Assembly (NCBI GenBank): GCA_036502625.1
Contig: DASXYG010000105.1
Location: forward strand, 62,001-126,000
Source of the DNA: DASXYG01 sp036502625
GTDB taxonomy: Bacteria; Actinomycetota; Actinomycetes; Streptosporangiales; Streptosporangiaceae
Length of the DNA: 64,000 nt
Direction: 5' to 3'
The translations under genes were made by a program, and so were the position numbers. The notes below the pieces were generated by a model. It did not search any database. It was not told where the DNA came from and was given only the letters and a program-made list of their open reading frames with translations. Shown here one piece after another: positions 28,859 to 37,085 of this stretch (position 1 is its first letter; each line of letters starts with the position of its first letter).

Positions 28859-30013
28859 GTGTTCGTGCGCATCTGGGCCTGGCTGGACCGCCACCAGCGG
28901 GTCGCCGACTCCCTGGTGGCGGCGCCGCTGCTCGCCATGAGCATGGCGTTCGCGTTCGTGCCCGCGCTGCGCCCGCTGCCGTACCACTGGTACGGCACGG
29001 CGGCCGCGGGGATCGTGCAGGTCCTGCCGCTGTTCGTGCGGCGCCGCTGGCCGCTGGGGGCCTTCGCGGTGATCGCTCTCGGCGCGCTCGCCCAGGTGCC
29101 CTTCCAGATCCTCGTGCCCGCCAACGTCGCGGTGCTGGTGGCGATGTACAACGTGGTGGTGCGGCGGTCGTGGCTGTGGGCGGTGGCCGCCGGGGTGACC
29201 GCGATGATCGGCGCGGGCCTCGTCGCCTTCGCGTACGACCAAGGGGGACCGCACGCCCTCCTCAGCTACGGCTTCCTGACCAGCGCCATCTGGATCGGCG
29301 CCCGCTACACCCGCAGCCGCCGCGCCCAGGTGGCCGACCTGGAGGAGCGCGCGATGCGGTTGGAGCGCGAACGCGACGCGCAGGCGCGCGCCGCCGCGGC
29401 GTCCGAGCGCGCCCGCATCGCCCGTGAGCTGCACGACGTCGTGGCGCACAACGTCAGCGTGATGGTCGTGCAGGCCGACGGCGGCTCGTTCGCGCTCGAC
29501 CAGGACCCCGAGGCGGCGCGCCGCGCGTTCGGCACGATCTCGGCGACCGGGCGCGAGGCGCTGGCCGAGATGCGCCGGCTGCTGGGGGTGCTGCGCGAGG
29601 GCGACAGGTCGGCGTACGCGCCGCAGCCGGGCGTCGCGCAACTCGGCGAGCTGGTCGACCAGGTGCGCGCGGCCGGCCTCCCGGTCGAGCTCACCGTCGA
29701 CGGCCCGCGGCGGGAGCTGCCGAAGAGCCTGGAGCTCGTCGTCTACCGGGTGATCCAGGAGTCGCTGACGAACACGCTCAAGCACGGCGGTCCTGGCGTC
29801 ACGGCACGGGCCCGGCTGCATTACGGTGACGGTGTCGTCGAGGCCGTCGTGTCCGACGACGGGCGCGGCGCGGGTACGGTCTCCGACGGCATGGGCCACG
29901 GCCTGATCGGCCTGCGCGAGCGGGTCGGCATGTTCGGCGGCGACGTCGTGGCGGGCCCGCGTCCGGGCGGCGGCTTCGAGGTGGCCGCCCGCGTGCCGAT
30001 GGACACACGATGA
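28859..30013 (+). CDS. Sensor histidine kinase (NarL-type partner, HisKA_3)
   Basis: 384 residues from GTG 28859. The N-terminal ~160 residues contain four or five membrane helices. A short coiled coil leads to the HisKA_3 phosphoacceptor RIARELHDVVAHNVSVMVVQ with His192. The ATP-binding domain shows VIQESLTNTLKHGG (N box), DDGRGAG (G1) and GHGLIGLRERVGMFGG (G2). No extracellular sensor domain is visible, so the membrane part probably senses envelope stress. It is coupled to the response-regulator gene through an ATGA overlap. Confidence 0.92.
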   Translation: MFVRIWAWLDRHQRVADSLVAAPLLAMSMAFAFVPALRPLPYHWYGTAAAGIVQVLPLFVRRRWPLGAFAVIALGALAQVPFQILVPANVAVLVAMYNVVVRRSWLWAVAAGVTAMIGAGLVAFAYDQGGPHALLSYGFLTSAIWIGARYTRSRRAQVADLEERAMRLERERDAQARAAAASERARIARELHDVVAHNVSVMVVQADGGSFALDQDPEAARRAFGTISATGREALAEMRRLLGVLREGDRSAYAPQPGVAQLGELVDQVRAAGLPVELTVDGPRRELPKSLELVVYRVIQESLTNTLKHGGPGVTARARLHYGDGVVEAVVSDDGRGAGTVSDGMGHGLIGLRERVGMFGGDVVAGPRPGGGFEVAARVPMDTR

Positions 30014-30738
30014 CCGCGGGATTGGAGTCGCCGGTGGAGACCGAGGCACCCGCCCGGCCCATCCGGGTCGTGCTGGTCGACGACCAGGAGCTCGTACGCG
30101 CGGGGTTCCGCATGGTGCTCGGCGCGCAGCCGGACATCGACGTCGTGGGCGAGGCCGGCGACGGCGCCGCCGCGGTCGAGCTGCTGCGCGGCACCACCAC
30201 CGATGTCGTGCTCATGGACGTCCGCATGCCGCGCATGGACGGCGTGGAGGCCACCCGGCGCATCCGCGAGATGCGCGCGGCCGACGGCGGCGCGCCGCCG
30301 CACGTGATCATCCTGACCACGTTCGACATGGACGAGTACGCCTTCGCCGCGCTGCGCGCCGGGGCGAGCGGCTTCCTGCTGAAGGATGTGCCGCCGATGG
30401 AGCTGATCGGCGGCATCCGCTCCGTCCACTCCGGTGACGCGGTCGTGGCGCCGTCCACGACGCGGCGGCTGCTCGACCGCCTGGCCCAGCACCTGCCGTC
30501 GGAGGACCCGCGCGAGGTCACCGAGCTGGACGCGCTGACCGCGCGCGAGCGCGAGGTGCTGGTGCTGCTGGCGCGCGGGATGTCCAACGCGGAGATCGCC
30601 GCCGAGCTGGTCGTCTCGGAGGCCACGGTGAAGACCCACGTGGGCCGGGTGCTGACGAAGCTGAACCTCAGGGACCGGGTGCGCGCGGTCGTGTTCGCGT
30701 ACGAAACGGGCCTGGTCCGCAGCCGCCACTTCGGGTAG
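30010..30738 (+). CDS. NarL/FixJ-family response regulator
   Basis: 242 residues, ATG 30010 in a four-base overlap with the kinase stop. The receiver domain carries the acidic pair in VVLVDDQELVRAGF, phosphoacceptor Asp70 in VVLMDVRMPRMDG, and conserved Thr and Lys in ILTTFDMDEY and GFLLKDVPP. The C-terminal LuxR-type helix-turn-helix is LTAREREVLVLLARGMSNAEI...TVKTHVGRVLTKL. The ABC exporter operon downstream is a plausible target, since such pairs often control bacitracin-type transporters, but no direct evidence is visible. Confidence 0.94.
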   Translation: MTAGLESPVETEAPARPIRVVLVDDQELVRAGFRMVLGAQPDIDVVGEAGDGAAAVELLRGTTTDVVLMDVRMPRMDGVEATRRIREMRAADGGAPPHVIILTTFDMDEYAFAALRAGASGFLLKDVPPMELIGGIRSVHSGDAVVAPSTTRRLLDRLAQHLPSEDPREVTELDALTAREREVLVLLARGMSNAEIAAELVVSEATVKTHVGRVLTKLNLRDRVRAVVFAYETGLVRSRHFG

Positions 30739-30890
30739 CCCGACGGACTTTATTGATCCTTTACGTGTGTGCCGGGTCGGATGGATCTTGCTCGGGTACT
30801 GAGCGTGATGAATCACTGCTGTATGTAATCGGCGGTGGAAACTGCACGCGAATACCTCCGGCCGCGGTGCCGAGGGTAAGGGGGAATCCA

Positions 30891-31127
30891 ATGCGCAAGA
30901 CCCGGATCGTCGGTGCCATCCTCGCCGGAGCCGCTGCCGTCACGGTGCTGGGCGCGCCCGCGTTCGGCGACACCGTCGACGGGGGCGGCCAGGGCAGCAT
31001 TCTCGGGGGCAACCAGATCGTGGTCCCCGTGAACATCCCGGTCAACGCCTGCGGTAACGGCCTGGGCATCCTCGGCCAGGGCAACGGCGCTGCAGAGTGC
31101 ACCGCCGTTGGCGCCAACGGCCTCTGA
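30891..31127 (+). CDS. Short chaplin
   Basis: 78 residues from ATG 30891 with AAGGGGGAA upstream. A signal peptide ends near ...VLGAPAFG-DTV. The single chaplin domain reads GGNQIVVPVNIPVNACGNGL, with two cysteines (in NACGN and AECTA) spaced for an intramolecular disulfide. Short chaplins are secreted, assemble into amyloid fibres and make aerial hyphae and spores water-repellent in Streptomyces. The long upstream space (150 bases after the response regulator) suggests its own promoter. A terminator follows. Confidence 0.9.
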   Translation: MRKTRIVGAILAGAAAVTVLGAPAFGDTVDGGGQGSILGGNQIVVPVNIPVNACGNGLGILGQGNGAAECTAVGANGL

Positions 31128-31145
31128 ACCGACACTGATCGCGAT

Positions 31146-31172
31146 GCCGGGTCCCGTTAGGGGCCCGGCTTT
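31146..31172 (+). terminator. Rho-independent-type terminator after chaplin gene
   Basis: A 10-bp GC-rich stem (31146-31155 with 31160-31169, one G-T wobble) closes a GTTA tetraloop and is followed by TTT. It starts 19 bases after the chaplin stop, separating this gene from the ABC transporter. Confidence 0.8.
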
Positions 31173-31348
31173 CGCGTGCCCGGGCGTCACCCGGCGGGGG
31201 TGCGCGCGCATCGGCCGAAGGTCGTACGCGCCGGCTGGTGAATCGGCGGAACGGCCAGGTCGAGACCGGCGGTACGGGCGATGTGGCGACCGCGCCCCGG
31301 GCGGGACGCTGCTGTGCGATGGATCCGACGTTCGCACAGGGAGCAGCA

Positions 31349-32107
31349 GTGCCACCAGCCACGCACGCCACCATGACCGCCGCCCGGCCCGCGGTCGCGG
31401 CCCGCGGTCTCACCAAGACGTACGGCACGGGCGGCGCCGAGGTCCACGCGCTGCGCGGCGTCGACATCGCGTTCGACCCGCACGCGTTCACCGCGATCAT
31501 GGGGCCGTCCGGCTCCGGCAAGTCGACGCTGATGCACTGCCTCGCCGGGCTGGACACCGTGACGTCCGGCGTCATCCACATCGGCGACGCCGAGGTGACC
31601 GGGCTGACCGACCGGCAGCTCACGCTGCTGCGCCGGGAGCGCGTCGGGTTCATCTTCCAGGCGTTCAACCTGCTGCCCACGCTGACCGCCGAGCAGAACA
31701 TCAGGCTGCCGCTGTCGATCGCGGGCCGCGCCGCCGACGAGCGGTGGTTCGACCACGTCATCGACGCCGTTGGCCTGCGCGACCGGCTCGCCCACCGGCC
31801 GAGCCAGCTCTCCGGCGGGCAGCAGCAGCGGGTCGCCTGCGCCCGCGCGCTGCTCTCCCGGCCGGACGTCATCTTCGCCGACGAACCGACCGGCAACCTC
31901 GACTCGCGGTCCAGCGCGGAGGTGCTGGGGTTCCTGCGGACGTCGGTGCGGGAGTTCGGCCAGACGATCGTCATGGTCACCCATGACCCGGTGGCCGCGA
32001 GCAACGCCGACCGCGTGGTGTTCCTCCGCGACGGCGCGCTTGTCGACGAGCTGCGCTCGCCCAGCCCGCAGGCGGTGCTCGACGAGCTGAAGAAGCTGGA
32101 GGGCTGA
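31349..32107 (+). CDS. ABC transporter ATP-binding protein (MacB/LolD type)
   Basis: 252 residues from GTG 31349, preferred because GGGAG lies 8 bases upstream; ATG 31319 and ATG 31373 are in-frame alternatives. Walker A is GPSGSGKSTLMH, the signature is LSGGQQQRVACARALL, Walker B is PDVIFADEPTGNLDS, and the switch His lies in VMVTHDP. It powers the FtsX/MacB-type permease encoded immediately downstream (4 bases between stop and start). The two-gene layout fits type VII ABC systems that export peptides or lipids, or transduce envelope stress. Confidence 0.93.
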   Translation: MPPATHATMTAARPAVAARGLTKTYGTGGAEVHALRGVDIAFDPHAFTAIMGPSGSGKSTLMHCLAGLDTVTSGVIHIGDAEVTGLTDRQLTLLRRERVGFIFQAFNLLPTLTAEQNIRLPLSIAGRAADERWFDHVIDAVGLRDRLAHRPSQLSGGQQQRVACARALLSRPDVIFADEPTGNLDSRSSAEVLGFLRTSVREFGQTIVMVTHDPVAASNADRVVFLRDGALVDELRSPSPQAVLDELKKLEG

Positions 32108-32111
32108 GCCC

Positions 32112-34607
32112 GTGCTCGCGGCGATGCTCGCGTCCCTGTGGGCGCACAAGCGGCGGCTGCTGATGTCGTCGCTGGCGATCGTGCTCGGCGTCGGCTTCGT
32201 GTCCGGAACGTTCGTCCTGTCGGACACGCTGAAGTCGTCCTTCTACAGCTCGTTCTCCTCCACCGGATCCGGCGTCGGCGCGGTCGTCCGCCACGGCGGC
32301 GCGCACGGCGTGCCGGCCGGGGCGCTCGACCGCATCCGCGCGCTGCCGCAGGTCGCCGCCGCCGACGGCACCGTCGAGGGCGTCGTGACGGTCGTACGCC
32401 CGGACGGCACCCCGGTCTCCAGCGGCAACCTGCCCGGCATGCTCGCGTCGGTGCCCTCGGACCAGCGGCTGCGCTCGGTGCCGGTGACCCGCGGCTCGCC
32501 GCCGTCGGGGAGCCGCCAGATCGTCGTGGACGAGACCACCGCGGGCGACGCGCACATCGCGATCGGCGACCGGCTGCGGGTCGTCGGCCGCGACGGCGAC
32601 CACGGGCGGATCTACCGGGTCACCGGGTTCACGAAGGCCGGCGCCTACAGCGGCGCGGGGCTCGGCATGAGCCCGTCGCAGGCGGCCCGGGTGCTGAAGG
32701 CCACGGGCTACGAGCGCGTGGACGTCGCCGGCGCCGGGATCGGCCAGGACGAGCTGAAGCAGCGGTTGTCCGGCGCGCTGGGCGGGGCGTACGCCGTGAC
32801 GACCGGGACGGCAGAGGTCCACAAGCAGGCCGACGACGCCACGTCCGCGACGAAGCCGATCACCATCGGCCTGCTGATGTTCGCGTTCGTCGCGCTCCTG
32901 GTGGCCGCGCTGGTCATCTTCAACACGTTCCAGATCCTGGTCGCCCAGCGCGCCACGGAGATGGCGCTGCTGCGCTGTGTCGGCGCCACCCGGCGTCAGG
33001 TGTTCGGCAGCGTCGTGGCGGAGTCCGCGATCATGGGGCTGGTCGCCTCGGTGATCGGCGTCGCCGCCGGCATCGGGATCGGCACCGGCATGCTGGCGCT
33101 GTTCCACGCCTTCCAGGAGACCGTGCCCGTCGGTGTGCCGCCGTTCGAGCTGGGCACGTCGCTGCTGGCCGTGGGCGTGGGCCTGGTGGTCACGATGGTC
33201 GCCGCGATCATTCCGGCGCTGCGCGCCACCCGCATCGCGCCGATCGCCGCCCTGCGCACGCCCGACCAGCCCCGCACCCGCCGGGCCGGCCCGCTGCGCG
33301 TCGCCACGATCGCGGTGTTCGGGGCCGGCGGGCTGGCGCTCGCGGTAGGCGGCGCGGTCTACGGCGACGTGCTCGGCATGATCGCGGTCGCGGCCGGGGG
33401 CTGCGTGTTCTTCGTGGCCGTGCTCGCCGCGGGCCCGCTCTACATTCCGCCGCTGGCGCGCCTCATCGGCGCGATCCCCGCACGCGCGGGCGTTCCGGGC
33501 CGCCTGGCCGTGGCGAACACCGTGCGCAACCCGGGGCGCACGGCCGCCACCGCCGCCGCGCTCACCATCGGCATCACGCTCGTGACGCTGTTCAGCGTGG
33601 TCGGCGCCTCGGCGAAGGCGTCGGTGGACGAGCGGATCGCCGACCGCTACCCGGTCGACTACATGGTGCGCTCGGCGACCTCCGACTCGATCGCGCCCGG
33701 CGCCATCGCCGACCTGCGCGCCCGCCCGGAGATCGGCGCGCTCGCCGTGCTCCGCAGCGCGTACGGCACGGTCAACGGCGCGAAGACCGAGATCCTCGGT
33801 ATGTCGGGCACGCAGGTCACGCGGCTGACCCGGCGCCTGGCCACCGAGGGCTCGCTGGCGGCGCTGCGCCCCGGCACGACGGCCATCTCGGCCGACTACG
33901 CGGCGCGCACCCACCTGAAGACGGGCGACCGGCTGACCGTGCGCACCCCGCGCGGCGGCACGAGCACGCCCCGGATCGTCGCGGTGTACGACTCCGATTT
34001 CGTCTCCGCGCCGGTCGCGTTGTCGACCGAGGCGTTCGCCCACGGGTTCGGGGCCGTACGCGCCGGCCAGGGCCTGATGAACCTCAGGCCGGGGGTGACC
34101 GACGACCAGGGGCGCCGGGCGGTCGACGCGGTGCTGCGGCAGTATCCGGACGTTCAGGCGCCGAGCGTGGCGCAGATCCGCGAACAGCTCAGCTCCAGCG
34201 TGAACGCGCTGCTCGGCGTGGTCTCCGGGCTGCTGGGGCTGGCGATCATCATCGCGGTGTTCGGCATCGCGAACACGCTCTCGCTCTCGGTGCTGGAGCG
34301 CACCAGGGAGTCCGCGCTGGTGCGCGCGCTCGGCCTGACGAAGCGGCAGCTCCGCCGGATGCTGTCGGTCGAGGCGGGCGTCACGGCGGTCGTCGGCGCG
34401 GTGCTCGGGGTGCTGCTCGGCATCGGGTTCGGCCGCGCGGTGGTCGCCGCGATCGCGGAGATGTCGGCCGTCAAGGTGTTCGCCGTGTCGTACACCCAGA
34501 TCGCGATCTTCGTCGTGGTCGCGGGCGGATGCGGCTGGCTCGCCTCGATCCTGCCCGCCCGCAGGGCCGCCCGCGCGTCGATCGTCTCGGCCATTACGGA
34601 CGAGTAG
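32112..34607 (+). CDS. FtsX/MacB-type ABC transporter permease
   Basis: 831 residues from GTG 32112. A first membrane helix near 20-40 is followed by a ~200-residue extracellular MacB-like domain, then three helices around 255-380 (ALLVAALVIFNTFQILVAQR, TEMALLRCVGATRRQVF). Further helices near 410-450, a second extracellular domain, and a final FtsX block (SVLERTRESALVRALGLTKRQ) complete the duplicated 8-10 helix fold typical of Gram-positive single-chain permeases. It probably dimerises with the ATPase encoded upstream. The substrate is unknown; a role linked to the two-component system or chaplin export is speculation. Confidence 0.92.
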   Translation: MLAAMLASLWAHKRRLLMSSLAIVLGVGFVSGTFVLSDTLKSSFYSSFSSTGSGVGAVVRHGGAHGVPAGALDRIRALPQVAAADGTVEGVVTVVRPDGTPVSSGNLPGMLASVPSDQRLRSVPVTRGSPPSGSRQIVVDETTAGDAHIAIGDRLRVVGRDGDHGRIYRVTGFTKAGAYSGAGLGMSPSQAARVLKATGYERVDVAGAGIGQDELKQRLSGALGGAYAVTTGTAEVHKQADDATSATKPITIGLLMFAFVALLVAALVIFNTFQILVAQRATEMALLRCVGATRRQVFGSVVAESAIMGLVASVIGVAAGIGIGTGMLALFHAFQETVPVGVPPFELGTSLLAVGVGLVVTMVAAIIPALRATRIAPIAALRTPDQPRTRRAGPLRVATIAVFGAGGLALAVGGAVYGDVLGMIAVAAGGCVFFVAVLAAGPLYIPPLARLIGAIPARAGVPGRLAVANTVRNPGRTAATAAALTIGITLVTLFSVVGASAKASVDERIADRYPVDYMVRSATSDSIAPGAIADLRARPEIGALAVLRSAYGTVNGAKTEILGMSGTQVTRLTRRLATEGSLAALRPGTTAISADYAARTHLKTGDRLTVRTPRGGTSTPRIVAVYDSDFVSAPVALSTEAFAHGFGAVRAGQGLMNLRPGVTDDQGRRAVDAVLRQYPDVQAPSVAQIREQLSSSVNALLGVVSGLLGLAIIIAVFGIANTLSLSVLERTRESALVRALGLTKRQLRRMLSVEAGVTAVVGAVLGVLLGIGFGRAVVAAIAEMSAVKVFAVSYTQIAIFVVVAGGCGWLASILPARRAARASIVSAITDE

Positions 34608-34752
34608 CCAAGATTTTTTTCTCGGCATGTGCGGGCGAATGTGGATCTTCTGATTACTAAACGTGCGGAACCCGTTACTAATAGCGATGAACTCGGCTAG
34701 CGTTCCGGATCGGTCCCCGCCCCCCGCGGGAGGCCAGACAAGGAGGAACAGG

Positions 34753-35004
34753 ATGCTGAAGACCATCGTCAAGTCGGGTGCAGCGGCCGCCGCGATCGCG
34801 GGCGTCGCGCTTGTCGGCGCCCCCGCCCACGCCGACATCCACACGTCCGGCAACGGCGGCGTGCTCAGCGGCAACCAGGTCGTCGCGCCCATCTCGGTCC
34901 CCGTGAACGTGTGCGGCAACGCCATCGCCATCCTCGGTATCGCCAACGCGGGGTGCGTCGGCGGCGCCGGTGTCCACAACGGTGGCGGCGGCTACGGCTC
35001 CTGA
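34753..35004 (+). CDS. Short chaplin
   Basis: 83 residues from ATG 34753 with a strong AGGAGG site; the longer open frame upstream is rejected. The signal peptide ends near ...VGAPAHA-DIH. The chaplin core is SGNQVVAPISVPVNVCGNAI with a second Cys in NAGCVGG, and a Gly-rich end. It is a second short chaplin, closely similar in layout to the one at 30.9 kb, and the two flank the ABC transporter. A strong terminator follows. The 145 bases upstream are locally AT-rich and probably hold its promoter. Confidence 0.92.
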   Translation: MLKTIVKSGAAAAAIAGVALVGAPAHADIHTSGNGGVLSGNQVVAPISVPVNVCGNAIAILGIANAGCVGGAGVHNGGGGYGS

Positions 35005-35017
35005 CCCGTACGAGATC

Positions 35018-35051
35018 GAGGGGGCTCACCGGATCGCCGGTGGGCCCCCTC
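35018..35051 (+). terminator. Strong hairpin terminator after second chaplin
   Basis: A 15-bp stem (35018-35032 with 35037-35051, one T-G wobble) around an ATCG loop begins 13 bases after the chaplin stop. There is no long T-tract, as is usual in very high-GC genomes. Confidence 0.85.
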
Positions 35052-35140
35052 GCCCGTTCCGGCGCGCCTTCGCGGCGGCTAGTACGCTGGCGTGGAATCG
35101 TCCGGTACCCCGAGTGGACTGGAACTTCCGCAGGTGAACC

Positions 35141-36037
35141 ATGACCGTCCCTGACCATCCCGCACGGCTTTCCGTCGGCGTCATCGGCGCGGGCCGGGTC
35201 GGCACGGCGCTCGGCGCCGCGCTCGCCCGGGCCGGCCACCGTGTGGTCGCCGCCTCCGGCGTCTCCGACGCCTCGCACGACCGGGTGCGCGCCCGCCTCG
35301 GCGAGGACATCCCGATGGCCGAGCCGCCCGATGTGCTGAGCCGGGCCGACCTGGCGCTGCTCACCGTTCCGGACGACGTGCTGCCCGGTCTCGTGCGCGG
35401 CCTCGCCGGCACCGGCGCGCCGCTCGCCGGGAAGCTGCTTGTGCACACCAGCGGCCGCTACGGCGTCGGTGTGCTCGCGCCCGCCGCCCGCGAGGGCGCG
35501 CTGCCGATGGCGCTGCACCCCGTCATGACGTTCACCGGCCGCCCCGAGGACGTCGACCGGCTGGCCAGCATCTCCTTCGGGGTCACCGCGCCGGAACCGC
35601 TGCGCACGGTCGCCGAGGCGCTGGTCGTCGAGATGGGCGGCGAGCCGGTCCTCATCGCGGAGGAGCGCCGCGCGCTCTATCACGCGGCCCTCGCCTCAGG
35701 CGCGAACCACCTGGTCACGCTCGTCGCGGAGGCCGCCGATCTGCTGCGCCTCGCCGGGGTCGAGGCGCCGGACCGCATGCTCGGCCCGCTGCTGGGCGCC
35801 GCGCTCGACAACGGGCTGCGGCTCGGCGCGGCCGGCCTCACCGGGCCCGTGGCGCGCGGCGACTCCGGCACCGTGGCCGAGCACCTCGCCGAGCTGCGCC
35901 GCGTCGCCCCGGAGACGCTGCCCGCGTACGTCGCGCTGGCGCGGCTCACCGCCGACCGCGCGATGACCGCCGGGCTGCTCAAGCCGGAGGACGCCGAACG
36001 GCTCCTCGACGTGCTTTCCAACGAGGGGGTGCGCTGA
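35141..36037 (+). CDS. Rossmann-like/DUF2520 dehydrogenase-family protein
   Basis: 298 residues from ATG 35141. N-terminal Rossmann motif VGVIGAGRVGTALGAALARAGH; mid-protein ALHPVMTFTGRPEDVDRL and the helical DUF2520 C-terminal domain are typical of this family, which precedes panC throughout actinomycetes. Distant similarity to ketopantoate reductase has led to the proposal that it fills the PanE step, but that is not demonstrated. The stop shares a base with the panC start (TGATG), so the genes are translationally coupled. Confidence 0.85.
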   Translation: MTVPDHPARLSVGVIGAGRVGTALGAALARAGHRVVAASGVSDASHDRVRARLGEDIPMAEPPDVLSRADLALLTVPDDVLPGLVRGLAGTGAPLAGKLLVHTSGRYGVGVLAPAAREGALPMALHPVMTFTGRPEDVDRLASISFGVTAPEPLRTVAEALVVEMGGEPVLIAEERRALYHAALASGANHLVTLVAEAADLLRLAGVEAPDRMLGPLLGAALDNGLRLGAAGLTGPVARGDSGTVAEHLAELRRVAPETLPAYVALARLTADRAMTAGLLKPEDAERLLDVLSNEGVR

Positions 36038-36873
36038 TGCCGGTGGTCGCCACGACGATTCCCGAGCTCCAGGCCGCGCGGGCGCGGCTGACCGGCTCCG
36101 TGGGGCTGGTGCCCACGATGGGCGCGCTGCACGAGGGGCATCTGTCGCTGATGCGCCGCGCCGGCGCCGAGGCCGACACGGTCGCGGTGAGCATCTTCGT
36201 GAACCCGTTGCAGTTCGGCCCCGGCGAGGACCTCGACAAGTATCCCCGGATGCTGGAAGCCGACCTCCGGGCCTGCGACGACGTGGGTGTCGGGCTGGTC
36301 TTCGCGCCCACGCCGGCGATCATGTATCCGCACGAGCCGACCGTGACCGTCAGCCCCGGCCGGATGGGCACGCTGCTCGAAGGCGCGCACCGCCCCGGCC
36401 ACTTCGACGGCATGCTGACCGTGGTGCTCAAGCTGTTCAACCTGGTGCGGCCGGACATCGCGGTGTTCGGGCAGAAGGACGGCCAGCAGCTCGCGCTGAT
36501 CCGCCGGATGGTCGCCGACCTGAACGTTCCGGTGCGCGTGCTCGCGGGGGAGACGGTACGGGAGCCGGACGGGCTGGCGCTCTCCAGCCGCAACCGCTAT
36601 CTCACGCCGGCCGACCGCGACGCCGCGGTGGCCCTCTCCCGCGCGCTGTTCGCCGCGCGGGACACCGCCGACTCCGGCCCCGAGGCCGCCATGGCCGCCG
36701 CGGAGAAGGAGCTCTCCACCGCCCCGGACGTCCGCCTCGACTACCTCTCCCTGGTCGCCCCGGACACCTTCCAGCCCATCGCGGCCGACCACTCCGGCGC
36801 CGCGATCCTCGCCGTGGCCGCGCACGTCGGCGCCACCCGGCTCATCGACAACGTCACCGTCACCTTCCCGTAA
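36037..36873 (+). CDS. panC: Pantoate--beta-alanine ligase
   Basis: 278 residues from ATG 36037. PTMGALHEGHLSLMRRA is the ATP-binding HxGH-type motif; FVNPLQFGPGEDLDKYPR, VFGQKDGQQLALIRRM and LALSSRNRYL are the other signature segments. It condenses pantoate with beta-alanine in the cytosol to make pantothenate. The usual beta-alanine source, PanD, is not encoded next to it here: 212 bases of non-coding DNA follow, then the nad genes. Confidence 0.95.
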   Translation: MPVVATTIPELQAARARLTGSVGLVPTMGALHEGHLSLMRRAGAEADTVAVSIFVNPLQFGPGEDLDKYPRMLEADLRACDDVGVGLVFAPTPAIMYPHEPTVTVSPGRMGTLLEGAHRPGHFDGMLTVVLKLFNLVRPDIAVFGQKDGQQLALIRRMVADLNVPVRVLAGETVREPDGLALSSRNRYLTPADRDAAVALSRALFAARDTADSGPEAAMAAAEKELSTAPDVRLDYLSLVAPDTFQPIAADHSGAAILAVAAHVGATRLIDNVTVTFP

Positions 36874-37044
36874 ACCGCACATCCGCACGCCCTCCACCCG
36901 CCTTCGGCCCCGCTCCGCCGCGGCGGCCTCGTGCGTTCATCCTTCTGCGGCCGGAGCCCGCGCGGGAACCCCCCGAATCACAGCCTGTGGATAACCGGGC
37001 GGGGTGATTCACGCGGCCCGAGGGCCGGGTGTTAGCCTCACTCC

Positions 37045-37071
37045 TAGTTTTTGACTCAGAAGCGAAAACTA
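37045..37071. promoter_or_regulatory. Candidate operator upstream of nadB-nadC
   Basis: A 27-base imperfect palindrome, TAGTTTT(N13)AAAACTA, has perfect 7-base arms and matches at 10 of 13 positions per half. It lies 14 bases upstream of the nadB ATG and overlaps the expected promoter/leader. AT-rich palindromes of this kind are used by NrtR/NdnR-type NAD regulators, so autogenous control by NAD metabolites is plausible. The regulator is not identified in the window. Confidence 0.5.
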
Positions 37072-37085
37072 CCTCTGGAGGTGCG

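Noticed and set aside
31977..34979. Minus-strand open frame of 1000 residues opposite the ABC permease
   Set aside because: His/Arg/Gln-rich composition, no start context and no domains.
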